Of a DNA stretch of 64,000 bases, positions 43,184 through 53,092 are shown in pieces (position 1 is the first letter of the stretch; every line of letters begins with the position of its first letter). The stretch spans positions 1 through 64,000 of the forward strand of contig JAMPEY010000011.1 of NCBI GenBank assembly GCA_023664665.1, given 5' to 3'. Position numbers and translations under genes: made by a program. The DNA is from Lachnoclostridium sp. Its GTDB lineage: Bacteria > Bacillota > Clostridia > Lachnospirales > Lachnospiraceae. A model generated the notes under the pieces. That model was not told the DNA's origin. It saw only the letters and a program-made list of their open reading frames with translations, and did not search any database.

Positions 43184-44212
43184 ATGAAAACTTTTGATGA
43201 AGTCTTTGAAGATAAAACAAAGTATGGTACTAAAATAAAAGCAAGTGAATATAGGGATTCTGGTTTGCATTTAATAATTGACCAAGGACAAAGATCAGTT
43301 GCAGGCTATACAAATTTAAAAGAGGGATTGTTTGAAGATGTTCCAGCCATTATTTTTGGTGATCATACAAGAGTCGTAAAGTATGTTGATAAACCATTTT
43401 TTATAGGTGCAGATGGCGTAAAAATTCTGAAAAGCAAGATAGAAAATGCCAATTACAAATATCTTTATTATGCGTTAGTAAATGCTAAAGTACCAGATAC
43501 GGGATATAATAGGCATTTTAAATGGCTGAGAGAGGTGAAAATTAATTATCCCGAATTGACAGAGCAACAAAAAATAGTTGACATACTAGATAAAATTGAG
43601 GGAATAATTTCGGAAGAAAAACAGCAATTAGAAGAATTGGATATGCTAGTTAAAGCTCGATTTGTGGAAATGTTTGGAGATACATCAGTTAATCCAAGAG
43701 GGCTTCCGACATTAGCTTGGAAAGATGTTTTTGTTACAACAACCGGAAAATTAGATTCAAATGCTATGGTTCTGGGTGGGCAATATCCTTTTTTTACCTG
43801 TGCAAAAGAACAACTCTGGATTGATCAATATGCATTTGACTGTGAAGCGTTACTATTAGCAGGTAATAATGCAGCAGGGATTTATGATGTGAAACATTAT
43901 AAAGGGAAGTTTAATGCATATCAAAGAACATATGTTTTGCGACTGAGGAATGAAAATTGGAGCTATAAGTTGTTTCAAAGGCAATTAGAAGACAAGTTAG
44001 AATATTTGAAAAGTCAGTCTAAAGGTTCAAACACTCGATATTTAACGCTTGAAATTCTTAATAGATTACAGTTTATTGTTCCTGATATTGGAGAGCAGCA
44101 ACAGTTTTCTGCCTTTGTTTATAAGGTAGAGAAATTGAAAATCGATGTGCAGAGAGCCTTAGATGAGACACAAAAGTTATTTAACAGTTTAATGCAGCAA
44201 TATTTTGGATGA
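43184..44212 (+). CDS. hsdS: Type I restriction specificity subunit HsdS
   Basis: Recognises the bipartite target sequence. The 342-residue protein has a first target recognition domain (about 1-120), the central helical spacer LTEQQKIVDILDKIEGII with a coiled coil, a second recognition domain (about 165-300) and a distal spacer helix IGEQQQFSAFVYKVEKL. The two halves have the expected pseudo-repeat. The first TRD is short compared with usual S subunits (about 390-420 residues in total), so the N-terminus may be trimmed or the recognition half-site compact. Confidence 0.93.
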   Translation: MKTFDEVFEDKTKYGTKIKASEYRDSGLHLIIDQGQRSVAGYTNLKEGLFEDVPAIIFGDHTRVVKYVDKPFFIGADGVKILKSKIENANYKYLYYALVNAKVPDTGYNRHFKWLREVKINYPELTEQQKIVDILDKIEGIISEEKQQLEELDMLVKARFVEMFGDTSVNPRGLPTLAWKDVFVTTTGKLDSNAMVLGGQYPFFTCAKEQLWIDQYAFDCEALLLAGNNAAGIYDVKHYKGKFNAYQRTYVLRLRNENWSYKLFQRQLEDKLEYLKSQSKGSNTRYLTLEILNRLQFIVPDIGEQQQFSAFVYKVEKLKIDVQRALDETQKLFNSLMQQYFG

Positions 44213-44225
44213 GGGAGGTGAGATT

Positions 44226-44426
44226 ATGAATGATTATCGAGTAACTGTTGGAGTTGAAGCGACAAATGATTATGACAAAGCAAGACAGGATGTGTTGCAA
44301 GCTAGGAACTCCGTTTGCAAATTGCCGCCACAGCAACAATGGATGTTGATGGAGGAACTCGTCGGTGCGGCAAGTGTTGCAAGCTTGCTAAATTTATTTC
44401 AACAAGCTTTTGTAAGAAGATTTTAA
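44226..44426 (+). CDS. Small unknown protein in the hsd operon
   Basis: A 66-residue protein beginning MNDYRVTVGVEATNDYDKAR with GGGAGGTGA before the ATG, 13 bp after hsdS. It shows two helices, the second amphipathic (QQQWMLMEELVGAASVASLL). No family recognised. It is followed by the HAD gene after 25 bp. Confidence 0.55.
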   Translation: MNDYRVTVGVEATNDYDKARQDVLQARNSVCKLPPQQQWMLMEELVGAASVASLLNLFQQAFVRRF

Positions 44427-44451
44427 TTGTTTTAGCAAAGGGGATAATGTT

Positions 44452-45623
44452 ATGGTACAAGAAGAATTTCAGAAAAAGTATAAGGAAAATCAACCTGTTG
44501 TTGCAATTTGTTATGATTTTGACAAAACTCTGTCTCCCGATGATATGCAGGCGCAAGGTTTTATTCAATCTGTGGGGTATGATGTTGCAGATTTCTGGAC
44601 GGCCTCTAATGGACTTGCCATGAATAATGCAATGGATCAAAATCTTGCTTATATGTATATGATGAAACAAAAGTCGGATGGCAAGGTTCTGTTTACCAAA
44701 CAAGAACTTATGGATTACGGAGCAAAAGTCAAGCTTTTTCCGGGTGTTGAGCAATGGTTCGAGCGGATTCGTGAGTATGGTAAAGAAAAGGGTGTTATTG
44801 TAGAGCATTATATCATCTCGTCCGGTCTAAAAGAAATGATTGAGGGAACTACTGTTGCTCAATCAGGAGCATTTGAACGGATTTATGCAAGTTCTTTTTA
44901 TTATAATGAAAATGATGTGGCAATATGGCCGGCACAAGTAGTAAATTTTACCAATAAAACGCAATTCCTATTTCGGATTGAAAAAGGTGTTTTAGATATT
45001 AATGATGCTGCGGTAAATGAATTTTTTCACCCGAAGATGTTCGCGCTCCGTTCCGTAATATAGTGTACATAGGGGATAGCGATACAGATATTCCCTGTAT
45101 GAAACTTGTCAACACATATGGTGGGCATTCTATTGGTGTTTACAATGGAGAAACCAATGATAAGGCAAAAGTCTATAAGATGATGCGTGACGGACGAATT
45201 AAGTATTTTGCTTCGGCGGATTACTCGGAAGGAACCGAATTAGATGTGTTAGTCAAAGCTATTATCGACCGTACTGCGGCAAATGAGGCATTGGAATCCA
45301 TTCATTATCAATGTAAGAAGGAACGCATTGCTGCAGATCGGACAAGCAGCCGTGAGGAGCGAGAAAAAATTGACTTAATTATTGAATTGGAAAATAGCAG
45401 TAGCTTTGCGGGAACACATTCGATTATCAGTAAATTACAGGAAATTGATAGCTGGACAAATGAGCAGAAGGATACTTTATTTGAAATTGCATTGCGCAAT
45501 AGCCAGATTCTTTATATTCTGGGCGATCCTGATGTGAGCCTGTTTTACCAAGGGCTTTTAAAAAACACAAAAAAGATGTCAAAGGCAGCCCAGGAAATCA
45601 AAAATGCTATTGGAATGCACTAA
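44452..45623 (+). pseudogene. HAD-family hydrolase broken by a 1-nt deletion
   Basis: A haloacid dehalogenase-like phosphatase of about 390 residues in two frames. The first frame starts with AICYDFDKTLSPDDM (nucleophile Asp, motif I) and includes IISSGLKEMIEG (motif II); the second has YIGDSDTDIPCM (motif IV). Adding one G after 45033 (CCG to CCGG) would join them as HPEDVRAPFRNIVYIGDSD, so a single-base deletion is the likely cause, or a base-call error. The frameshift falls between motifs II and IV, so neither half should be active. Such HAD genes accompany type I systems; role unclear. Confidence 0.85.
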
Positions 45624-45658
45624 TGAAAATGAGATAAAAAACTGCAGGAGGCGGCGAT

Positions 45659-48600
45659 ATGACCAATTTCGATTATTTAAAAAAAGAGCCGAAATTCAAT
45701 ACCTTTTCAGATGCAGCAATTGTGGCTGAAAAAATATTATACATTGACCCTACCTCTTGTATTATCAACTGCCGCAGGGCGATGGAATTTGCAATCAAAT
45801 GGATGTATTCCATAGACAGCTCTCTTTCCATGCCATATCAGGACAATCTGATAAGCCTTATGAGCACAGAGGAGTTCAAGGATATTATTGATGAAGACCT
45901 TATGAAGCGTATGAACTTTATTCGTAAGATGGGGAATAATGCTGCGCATTCCGGCAAGAGGATTACGGAAGAACAGGCGATTCTCTGCCTTGAAAATCTT
46001 CAGATATTCCTTGATTTTGTCTGCTATTGTTATGCGGACGAGTATGAAGAGCATACATTTGATAAGGTCTTACTGACACAAGCCGAGCCCATGGTTGAAC
46101 AGATGGATGTCCCAGATATTGACCTTGAAAAACTGATAGCAGAGAACAAGGCGCTTAGAGAAGAGCTTACAGCAAGGAGAGAGGAACAGGCGGTAAATTA
46201 TGTTCCGAAACCCTTGGAGCTTTCTGAGTACGAAACCCGTAAGATTTACATTGACGCAATGCTTATGGATGCGGGATGGAAGGAAGGCACAGACTGGATT
46301 AACGAAGTAGAATTATCAGGCATGCCAAATAAATCGGGAGTTGGCATCGCTGATTATGTTCTCTATGATAATGCGCACAAACCGCTTGCGGTAATTGAAG
46401 CAAAGCGAACCTGCGCAGATGTATCACAAGGTCGCAGACAGGCAGGATTATATGCGGATCTTCTTGAAAAACAGTACCACAGAAGACCTTGTATATTCCT
46501 TACAAACGGATTTGAAACCCGTATTATCGATGGACAGTATCCGGAAAGAAAGGTTGCTTGCATTTATTCCAAGGCGGATCTTGAAAAGATGTTCAACTTA
46601 AGAAGATTGCGAACATCCCTTGGTCATATTAATGTCGATAAAAAGATTGCGGGAAGATATTATCAAGAAGCGGCAATTAAAGCGGTATGTGACAGCTTTG
46701 ATAAGAAAAACCGTCGCAAAGCCCTGCTTGTCATGGCTACAGGTAGTGGAAAAACGAGAACGGTAATCGAGTTATGTCATGTGCTTCTTGATGCAGGATG
46801 GATTAAAAACATCCTATTTCTTGCTGACAGAACATCTCTTATAACACAGGCGAAAAGAGCTTTTGTAAATAACTATTCGTCTCTTTCCGTGACTAATTTG
46901 TGTGAAGAGAAGGATAACTACAATGCTCATTGCGTATTTTCCACTTACCAAACGATGATGAATTGTATTGACTCTGTAAAGCTAGAAGATCAAAAATTGT
47001 TTACCTGTGGTCATTTTGATCTCGTGATTTGCGATGAGGCTCATAGGTCAATTTATAATAAATATAAGGATATCTTCACATATTTTGATGCTCCTTTGGT
47101 AGGGCTCACGGCTACTCCGAAAGATGATATTGATAAAAATACTTATGAGATATTTGACTTGGAGCAGGGTGTGCCTACTTACGGCTATGAACTTGCGCAG
47201 GCAGTAAAGGATGGCTATCTGGTAGATTTTCTTTCGGTAGAGACAAAACTAAAATTCATAGAACAGGGAATTGTGTATGCTGACCTTTCTGAAGACGACA
47301 AAGCAATCTATGAAAATACTTTTAAAATGGAAGATGGCAATATACCGAAGGCTATAAGTTCATCAGCACTCAATTCATGGATATTTAATGAAGATACCAT
47401 AAGGCAGGTTCTCCATACCATAATGACAGATGGAATCAAGATAGATTATGGTCAGAAGCTTGGTAAGACAATCATATTTGCTAAGAATCATGATCATGCA
47501 GAAAAAATTCTGGAAATATTTAATAAAGACTATCCGCATCTTAATGGATTTGCTCAAGTGATTGATAACAGAATTAATTATGCGCAAACGCTGATCGATG
47601 AATTCTCAGAGGCTGATAAGTTACCTCAGATTGCGATTTCTGTTGATATGATGGATACCGGTATTGATGTGCCGGAGGTTGTGAACCTGGTATTTTTCAA
47701 AAAAGTGATGAGTTATGCTAAGTTCTGGCAGATGATAGGGCGCGGGACAAGACTTTGTCCGGGGCTGATTGATGGCGAAGACAAGAATAAGTTTTATATT
47801 TTTGATTTTTGCGGAAACTTTGAATTCTTCCGAATGAGTAAGGGAAGACCTACCGCCAATATGATTGCATTACAGGGGGCAATTTTTAATCTGCAGTTTG
47901 AGATAGTGTACAAGCTTCAGGATTTTGAATATCAGATAGATAGACTTATCGCGTATCGAAATGCCCTGGTTGAGATGATGCTCAAAAAAGTACAGGAGCT
48001 TCCGAAAGATAATTTTGCAGTGAAGCAGCACCTTAAATATGTAGATCTTTATTCTATAGAGACAAATTATCAAACGCTGACTTACGAAGATACATTACAT
48101 GTAAAAGAAGAACTTGCTCCACTTATTTTACCGAACGATGATGAGGCAAGCGCGATGCGGTTTGATGCGCTTATGTATGGGATTGAGCTGGCTTACCTTG
48201 TGGGTAAGAAATATGGCAGGGCACGCAGTGATCTTTATAAGCGTGTAAACGGCATCGCGAGTGTCGCCAATATTCCTGAAATTAAGGTGCAGGCGGAACT
48301 GATTGATAAGATACTTCATACGGATTATATCGACAACTGTGGCATCAATGAATTCGAAGAAATCAGAGAAAAGCTGCGTAATCTCATGAAGTACATTCCG
48401 CATAACAAATTACATTATGATACAAATTTTGAGGACGATATCCTTGATGTCTCGTGGCATGAATCTGAGCTTGAAAATGATAACTTGAAAAATTATAAAA
48501 TAAAGGCCGAGTATTATATTCGCGAGCATCAAGATAATGAGGCAATCAAGAAACTTAAATCTAATATCCCGCTTTTACATGCCGACATAGAAGAATTAGA

Positions 48601-48949
48601 AAAAGTTCTCTGGTCGGAGCTTGGAACCAGAGAAGAATATGAGCAGGAATATGGTGCAAAGCCTCTTGGCGAACTGGTTCGCGAGATAATAGGGTTGGAT
48701 ATGAATGCAGCCAAAGCGGCATTCTCTGACTACCTTGAGGGCAATAACCTCGACAGTCGCCAGATATATTTTGTAAATCAGATAGTTGAGTATATTGTGC
48801 ACAACGGTCTAATGAAAGATTTGTCAGTATTGCAGGGTTCTCCATTTACAGATCAGGGAAGTGTTGTCGAAATATTTACGGATATGAGTGTGTGGATGGG
48901 AATCAGGAAGGTAATTGAAAGTATAAACGAAAATGCCGTTGCGGCGTAA
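45659..48949 (+). CDS. hsdR: Type I restriction endonuclease HsdR
   Basis: The translocating nuclease subunit, 1096 residues. The N-terminus is a DUF4145-like helical domain (1-130) with a HEPN-like RKMGNNAAHSG. The nuclease core follows, with Asp in GIADYVLYD (about 232) and EAK in LAVIEAKRT (247-249). The SF2 motor has Walker A MATGSGKTRT near 360, Walker B VICDEAHRS, and motif VI in MIGRGTRLCPG, then the helical C-terminal part that docks to HsdM. Intact with good GGAGG. It closes the hsd operon; the island ends within about 80 bp. Confidence 0.96.
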   Translation: MTNFDYLKKEPKFNTFSDAAIVAEKILYIDPTSCIINCRRAMEFAIKWMYSIDSSLSMPYQDNLISLMSTEEFKDIIDEDLMKRMNFIRKMGNNAAHSGKRITEEQAILCLENLQIFLDFVCYCYADEYEEHTFDKVLLTQAEPMVEQMDVPDIDLEKLIAENKALREELTARREEQAVNYVPKPLELSEYETRKIYIDAMLMDAGWKEGTDWINEVELSGMPNKSGVGIADYVLYDNAHKPLAVIEAKRTCADVSQGRRQAGLYADLLEKQYHRRPCIFLTNGFETRIIDGQYPERKVACIYSKADLEKMFNLRRLRTSLGHINVDKKIAGRYYQEAAIKAVCDSFDKKNRRKALLVMATGSGKTRTVIELCHVLLDAGWIKNILFLADRTSLITQAKRAFVNNYSSLSVTNLCEEKDNYNAHCVFSTYQTMMNCIDSVKLEDQKLFTCGHFDLVICDEAHRSIYNKYKDIFTYFDAPLVGLTATPKDDIDKNTYEIFDLEQGVPTYGYELAQAVKDGYLVDFLSVETKLKFIEQGIVYADLSEDDKAIYENTFKMEDGNIPKAISSSALNSWIFNEDTIRQVLHTIMTDGIKIDYGQKLGKTIIFAKNHDHAEKILEIFNKDYPHLNGFAQVIDNRINYAQTLIDEFSEADKLPQIAISVDMMDTGIDVPEVVNLVFFKKVMSYAKFWQMIGRGTRLCPGLIDGEDKNKFYIFDFCGNFEFFRMSKGRPTANMIALQGAIFNLQFEIVYKLQDFEYQIDRLIAYRNALVEMMLKKVQELPKDNFAVKQHLKYVDLYSIETNYQTLTYEDTLHVKEELAPLILPNDDEASAMRFDALMYGIELAYLVGKKYGRARSDLYKRVNGIASVANIPEIKVQAELIDKILHTDYIDNCGINEFEEIREKLRNLMKYIPHNKLHYDTNFEDDILDVSWHESELENDNLKNYKIKAEYYIREHQDNEAIKKLKSNIPLLHADIEELEKVLWSELGTREEYEQEYGAKPLGELVREIIGLDMNAAKAAFSDYLEGNNLDSRQIYFVNQIVEYIVHNGLMKDLSVLQGSPFTDQGSVVEIFTDMSVWMGIRKVIESINENAVAA

Positions 48950-49033
48950 AGAGATCTTGGAAGAGACGGTATGCCGCCGATATCCAAATTACAGGCAACA
49001 GACTTAAGGAGAGGGGCAATCGGCACCCTCTTC

Positions 49034-49780
49034 TCAAGTTGCAAGAAATTCCTGCAACAGTTCTTCCAATTCCCTCTCCATTGCCATTCTCTCATTCTCC
49101 GAATCTTCCATAAGGGAAGCCTGTTCCTGCATCAACACGGCTTTATTGCTGATAGGAGTAAATTCCACGGCTCGCTTCATGCCGTTTTTGATATGCATGT
49201 CCCGGCGTCCTCTGCCGGACTCATAAACCCTTCTCCCATATAACATCTCCATATCCTCTTCCGTGACATTAATTCTGGAAGACAGGTGATTTTCCAGATA
49301 ATCCACCAGACTCACCTTCAGATTGCGCTTTCTCCCTTTTACATCCAGCATCGTGCTGACGGAAAAATACAGATACAGTCCCAAGAAACTCACTATGTAA
49401 AAAGGCAGGATTTCCCCCAGTCTGCGCCCGTTCATAATGCTTTTGCAGACGCCGGCTCCGGCGCTTACCACGGACAAAAGCATGGTCTGACCCGCCAGAT
49501 GATAGATGCCCTCAAAAGAGATAGGTCCTAACGCCAGCCTGCTCAAAAACTTGTCCACAAAAACCGAAATGTTCGGCACCCCGTTATTCAGTTGATAACA
49601 GTTGGCAAATTTTAATTTACACTGTTTTAAGAGTTTGTGGTTTGTAGTCGCCATATTTTCTACCTCCTGTATCATCTTCTGATAAAGGATTCCCAGCAAA
49701 AACTGCATACCGATGCCCAGCAGAAAAAATGACACCATGCAAACCGTAATGATTTTTTCTTCCCGAAAAATTTCAAACAT
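49034..49780 (-). CDS. Conserved membrane protein of unknown function
   Basis: A 248-residue protein with an N-terminal membrane helix (about 10-33), a cytoplasmic or extracellular stretch of 50 residues, two further helices (about 93-150, ALGPISFEGIYHLAGQTMLL and PFYIVSFLGLYLYFSV) and a highly charged C-terminal tail of about 100 residues ending in a Glu-rich helix. No family recognised. It has its own promoter. The hsdR end lies 84 bp away, convergent, marking the boundary of the defence island. Confidence 0.65.
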   Translation of the reverse strand: MFEIFREEKIITVCMVSFFLLGIGMQFLLGILYQKMIQEVENMATTNHKLLKQCKLKFANCYQLNNGVPNISVFVDKFLSRLALGPISFEGIYHLAGQTMLLSVVSAGAGVCKSIMNGRRLGEILPFYIVSFLGLYLYFSVSTMLDVKGRKRNLKVSLVDYLENHLSSRINVTEEDMEMLYGRRVYESGRGRRDMHIKNGMKRAVEFTPISNKAVLMQEQASLMEDSENERMAMERELEELLQEFLAT

Positions 49781-49821
49781 GACAAAACCCCTTTTCCAGA
49801 ATTATTTTTTCTGTATCTATA

Positions 49822-49850
49822 AGTATATCTTATTTGTCATGCTTTTTGAA
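49822..49850 (-). promoter_or_regulatory. SigA-like promoter of the membrane protein gene
   Basis: On the minus strand TTCAAA (49850-49845), 17 bp, TATACT (49827-49822), 42 bp before the ATG at 49780. The remaining stretch to 50062 holds no gene that I can support. Confidence 0.6.
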
Positions 49851-50062
49851 CGATTTTTCATCGTAATATTTTGAGGCATTTCGACAATTTTCTATATAGA
49901 ATTGCTTCACCCGTCAATCATTTCCCTAATATACAAAATTCCGCACAAAACATGGGCACAAAGAGCTGTTTATCTAATGTTTTTCCGTATCTTTGTCAAA
50001 GAAAGTATATCATCTTTTGCTATTTACGGAAAAACACTAATTTTAAAAAGTTTCTCCCCTCA

Positions 50063-50091
50063 TTGCATATTTTCCCTAAATCTGCTATAAT
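50063..50091 (+). promoter_or_regulatory. SigA-like promoter of the TSCPD-murG unit
   Basis: TTGCAT (50063-50068), 17 bp, and a perfect TATAAT (50086-50091), followed by the GGAGG and ATG of the TSCPD gene. Confidence 0.75.
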
Positions 50092-50158
50092 ACCATTTTA
50101 TGAAAGTATTTTTTATTTTTATAAAATCCTTTTCCAAAGAGAATGGAGGCTGCATACT

Positions 50159-50401
50159 ATGGTATATAAGACGCAAGGCACCTGTTCCACCGAAATCCAA
50201 ATAGAACTAAAGGACGGGGTTATTGATTCCGTGAGTTTTTCAGGAGGCTGCAACGGCAATCTGCAGGGCATATGCGCTCTGGTAAAAGGTATGGCTCCCG
50301 CAGAGGCAATCTCAAGATTAAAAGGTATCCGCTGCGGTTTCAAGTCCACCTCCTGCCCCGACCAGCTTGCCCGCGCATTGGAAAGTATGATAGAAGCTTA
50401 A
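50159..50401 (+). CDS. TSCPD-domain small protein
   Basis: An 80-residue protein of the small TSCPD family (TIGR03905-like), named for its C-terminal Thr-Ser-Cys-Pro-Asp motif, seen here as STSCPDQLARAL. Two further cysteines lie in FSGGCNGNLQGICAL. The domain also ends some ribonucleotide reductases and may bind metal or nucleotide, but the small protein has no proven function. GGAGG lies before the ATG at 50159. It is 13 bp upstream of murG and probably co-transcribed. Confidence 0.85.
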   Translation: MVYKTQGTCSTEIQIELKDGVIDSVSFSGGCNGNLQGICALVKGMAPAEAISRLKGIRCGFKSTSCPDQLARALESMIEA

Positions 50402-50414
50402 AAGGATGGTTTTT

Positions 50415-51482
50415 ATGAAAAAAATTGTGTTGACAGGCGGCGGCACCGCAGGTCATGTGACGCCGAACATCGCTTTACTGCCTTCCCTTCGGGAAGCAGG
50501 CTATGAAATTGCATACATGGGTTCTTATGACGGCATTGAAAAACGCCTGATTACGGATTTTGATATCCCTTATACCGGCATAGCCACCGGTAAGCTGCGC
50601 CGCTATCTGGATCCCAAAAATCTCTCCGACCCGTTTCGGGTACTCAAGGGTTTTGGGGAAGCAAGAAAATATTTAAAGGAATTCAAACCGGATGTGGTCT
50701 TTTCCAAGGGCGGATTTGTCAGCGTTCCCGTGGTTCGGGCGGCGGCTTCCTTAAAGATTCCCTGCATTATACATGAATCCGACATGACGCCGGGTCTTGC
50801 CAATAAACTCTGTATTCCCGTTGCCACAAAGGTTTGCTGCAACTTTCCCGAAACCATGGAGAATCTGTCTAAAGAAAAAGCAGTGCTGACCGGTTCCCCC
50901 ATCCGCAAGGAACTCACTCAGGGCAACCGGATTGCGGGATTAAATATGTGCGGATTTTCTGCTAACACTCCCATTATTATGGTTATCGGCGGCAGTCAGG
51001 GCGCCGCTAATGTGAATAAAGCCGTACGGGATGCCCTCCCTAAACTGCTGGAAGATTTTCAGGTGGTACATCTGTGCGGCAAGGATAAAATGGATAATCT
51101 GCTCTTAAATACTCCCGGCTATAAGCAGTTTGAGTATGTCAAAGCGGAACTGAAGGATTTGTTTGCCATGGCGGATTTAGTGATTTCCCGTGCCGGCGCC
51201 AATGCGATTTGCGAACTTCTGGCTCTTAAAAAGCCCAACATCCTAATTCCCCTGCCCAGCCGCCAGAGCCGCGGAGATCAGTTGTTAAACGCGAAATCCT
51301 TCGAGTCTCAAGGCTATTCTATTGTGATTAATGAAGATGACCTGACCACTTCCCTGCTGGTAGATGAGGTGCATGAATTATATGCCAACAAAAATTATTA
51401 TATCGACATTATGAGTAAGAGCAGACAGACAGACGCCATTCCCAAGATTATGAAGCTGATTAACGAAGCAGCCGGCAATTAA
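50415..51482 (+). CDS. murG: MurG, lipid II-forming GlcNAc transferase
   Basis: Adds GlcNAc from UDP-GlcNAc to undecaprenyl-PP-MurNAc-pentapeptide (lipid I to lipid II) on the cytoplasmic face of the membrane. The 355-residue GT28 protein has the N-terminal GGGTAGHVTPNIAL, the HESDMTPGLANKL motif, VIGGSQGAANVN and the UDP-binding SRAGANAICELLAL. The ATG at 50415 is chosen for AAAGGA upstream and the family N-terminus MKKIVLTGGGTAGH. It lies outside the usual dcw cluster, next to the small TSCPD gene. Confidence 0.97.
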   Translation: MKKIVLTGGGTAGHVTPNIALLPSLREAGYEIAYMGSYDGIEKRLITDFDIPYTGIATGKLRRYLDPKNLSDPFRVLKGFGEARKYLKEFKPDVVFSKGGFVSVPVVRAAASLKIPCIIHESDMTPGLANKLCIPVATKVCCNFPETMENLSKEKAVLTGSPIRKELTQGNRIAGLNMCGFSANTPIIMVIGGSQGAANVNKAVRDALPKLLEDFQVVHLCGKDKMDNLLLNTPGYKQFEYVKAELKDLFAMADLVISRAGANAICELLALKKPNILIPLPSRQSRGDQLLNAKSFESQGYSIVINEDDLTTSLLVDEVHELYANKNYYIDIMSKSRQTDAIPKIMKLINEAAGN

Positions 51483-51512
51483 ATCAAGGGCAGGGGCAAG
51501 GGAGGTAAAATA

Positions 51513-51767
51513 ATGAGTACACTGGAAACTACGGTTACAATGGTTCAAAAATGTACAGAAGATGAATTGCAAGTCATTCAGCAAGTAATCCGACAATTTT
51601 TTTTAAACAGGAAATCACAAGAGATAACCAAAAGCCAATTTCTCACAGAATTAGAGCTTTCCAGAAAACAACATCAAAACGGCCAAAACCAGCAGGCAGA
51701 TGAAGCATTATCTGAATTGAGAACCAAATCGCTGCCTCTTTCAAAATATGTGATGAGCCGGAACTAG
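51513..51767 (+). CDS. Small helical protein, antitoxin-like
   Basis: An 84-residue charged helical protein. Its start (TMVQKCTEDELQVIQQVIRQFF) resembles the N-terminal helix pair of small antitoxins of the RelB/DUF-type group, but no toxin gene is adjacent. GGGAGG precedes the ATG, 30 bp after murG. Function unknown. Confidence 0.5.
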   Translation: MSTLETTVTMVQKCTEDELQVIQQVIRQFFLNRKSQEITKSQFLTELELSRKQHQNGQNQQADEALSELRTKSLPLSKYVMSRN

Positions 51768-51855
51768 CGCACTATGAATATCGGAAAATACACTTTTCAT
51801 CTCACAAATTTACCGGATTAGTTTTCTCCTTTTGTCTTTTCGTTATGGCTCATTT

Positions 51856-52428
51856 TTAGGAAACCGGAGAATCCGAATCGGTAATGGGCTGGTTCCTCCA
51901 TGTTTTAAATTCTTCGCTCTCATCAAACTCTGAAAATGCCTTTCTGTAATTCATGTCAAATCCGGCGTTCTCATCCCTAAGGGCATCATAGTACACACTC
52001 TTCAGGTTTCCTACCGACTTCTCGTCCATGGCCACATGCAGCACCTCCTGTGCCGAAGGACCATATGTCAGCCACAGCACAGTAAAATCAAAGGAAGTCA
52101 CATTCGGAAAAAAGGAAACCACCCGCAGCGCATATTCCGCCGCCTGCTTATACACTTCCTCCTGCACGGGATAGTTTGGCGGGTCATAGGCAAATGTCAC
52201 CGAAAGCGCTATGTTTTCACCATTGGCATCCATTTCCGCTTTGACATACTCCGATGTTTCTATAGAGTTATGGTCGACAAAATAATCCTTTGTATAGTAT
52301 TCTATCCTCCGGAAATCTTCATCCAGCCGTAACTGTCTTTCCCGTTCCTTCTCTCCTGCCATATAGATTACCATAACCATGATCAGAACAGCAATCACAT
52401 AAGATAATGATACTATGATTTTTTTCAT
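51856..52428 (-). CDS. Membrane-anchored protein of unknown function
   Basis: A 190-residue protein with one N-terminal helix (about 7-25) acting as an uncleaved anchor or signal, then an extracytoplasmic alpha/beta domain (ENIALSVTFAYDPPNYPVQEE, SFDFTVLWLTYGPSAQEVLHVAM). No lipobox. No family recognised. It stands alone on the minus strand; the 216 bp to the next gene show nothing identifiable. Confidence 0.6.
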   Translation of the reverse strand: MKKIIVSLSYVIAVLIMVMVIYMAGEKERERQLRLDEDFRRIEYYTKDYFVDHNSIETSEYVKAEMDANGENIALSVTFAYDPPNYPVQEEVYKQAAEYALRVVSFFPNVTSFDFTVLWLTYGPSAQEVLHVAMDEKSVGNLKSVYYDALRDENAGFDMNYRKAFSEFDESEEFKTWRNQPITDSDSPVS

Positions 52429-52644
52429 TATGACTGACTCCTCCCATTACCGAAACATAAAATACATACCTGTGCCAAATCACCATCCATTAAACCTACG
52501 CAGAGTATAACCGCTTAAATAAGATGTGCTTCTGGAATATAACTTCATTTTTGCTTCTCCGAAGGTTGTACACTCCCTTGCCATCATAGTCTATCCTGCC
52601 GCCCGGAAATAATTTTTTAAATCTCCCGTCCTTTTCCACGATTT

Positions 52645-53055
52645 TTACTCCGGAATGGTAAGAGGTAAATAAAAAGTTTCCCCTGCATCTTCACTGCTTA
52701 TAGTGATGTAGCATTCCATTTTGGAAACCCTACTGCTACAGGTGTACTCCATCTCTCCATATGTCCTCTGGTCAAAACCGCCCATAATCTCTTTCTGTTC
52801 CTGTCCATTATTATAATAAAGAGTCATCTCCATTACTACATCAACATCATTGCTTGCAGATACCAGAGCATATACATATGTTCCATTATTACATCCAATT
52901 TCCATGTACACTTTCGTACTTCCAACATAAGTAGTTTTCGTTCTGTTCGGTATTCTTTTTGGCACTGCCGCATGCGCCATATCAGAATATCCCAGTGTCA
53001 TTACCAACACAACTAACACTAAGTTGATTGAAAAGATTTTTCTCTGTTTGTTCAT
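52645..53055 (-). CDS. Secreted small protein, DUF6147-like (paralogue A)
   Basis: A 136-residue protein with a cleavable signal peptide (hydrophobic 8-24, AHA at the predicted site). The mature part has a beta-rich domain built around TYVGSTKVYMEIGCNNG, YYNNGQEQKEIMGGF and SSRVSKMECYITISSED. It is closely related to the next gene upstream (53093-53452). Family name is tentative. GGAGG precedes the ATG at 53055. It is the last gene of the run that starts downstream of agrB. Confidence 0.65.
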   Translation of the reverse strand: MNKQRKIFSINLVLVVLVMTLGYSDMAHAAVPKRIPNRTKTTYVGSTKVYMEIGCNNGTYVYALVSASNDVDVVMEMTLYYNNGQEQKEIMGGFDQRTYGEMEYTCSSRVSKMECYITISSEDAGETFYLPLTIPE

Positions 53056-53092
53056 CTTGTCCTCCTCTTTTATGCCCATCCGAACTCTAATC

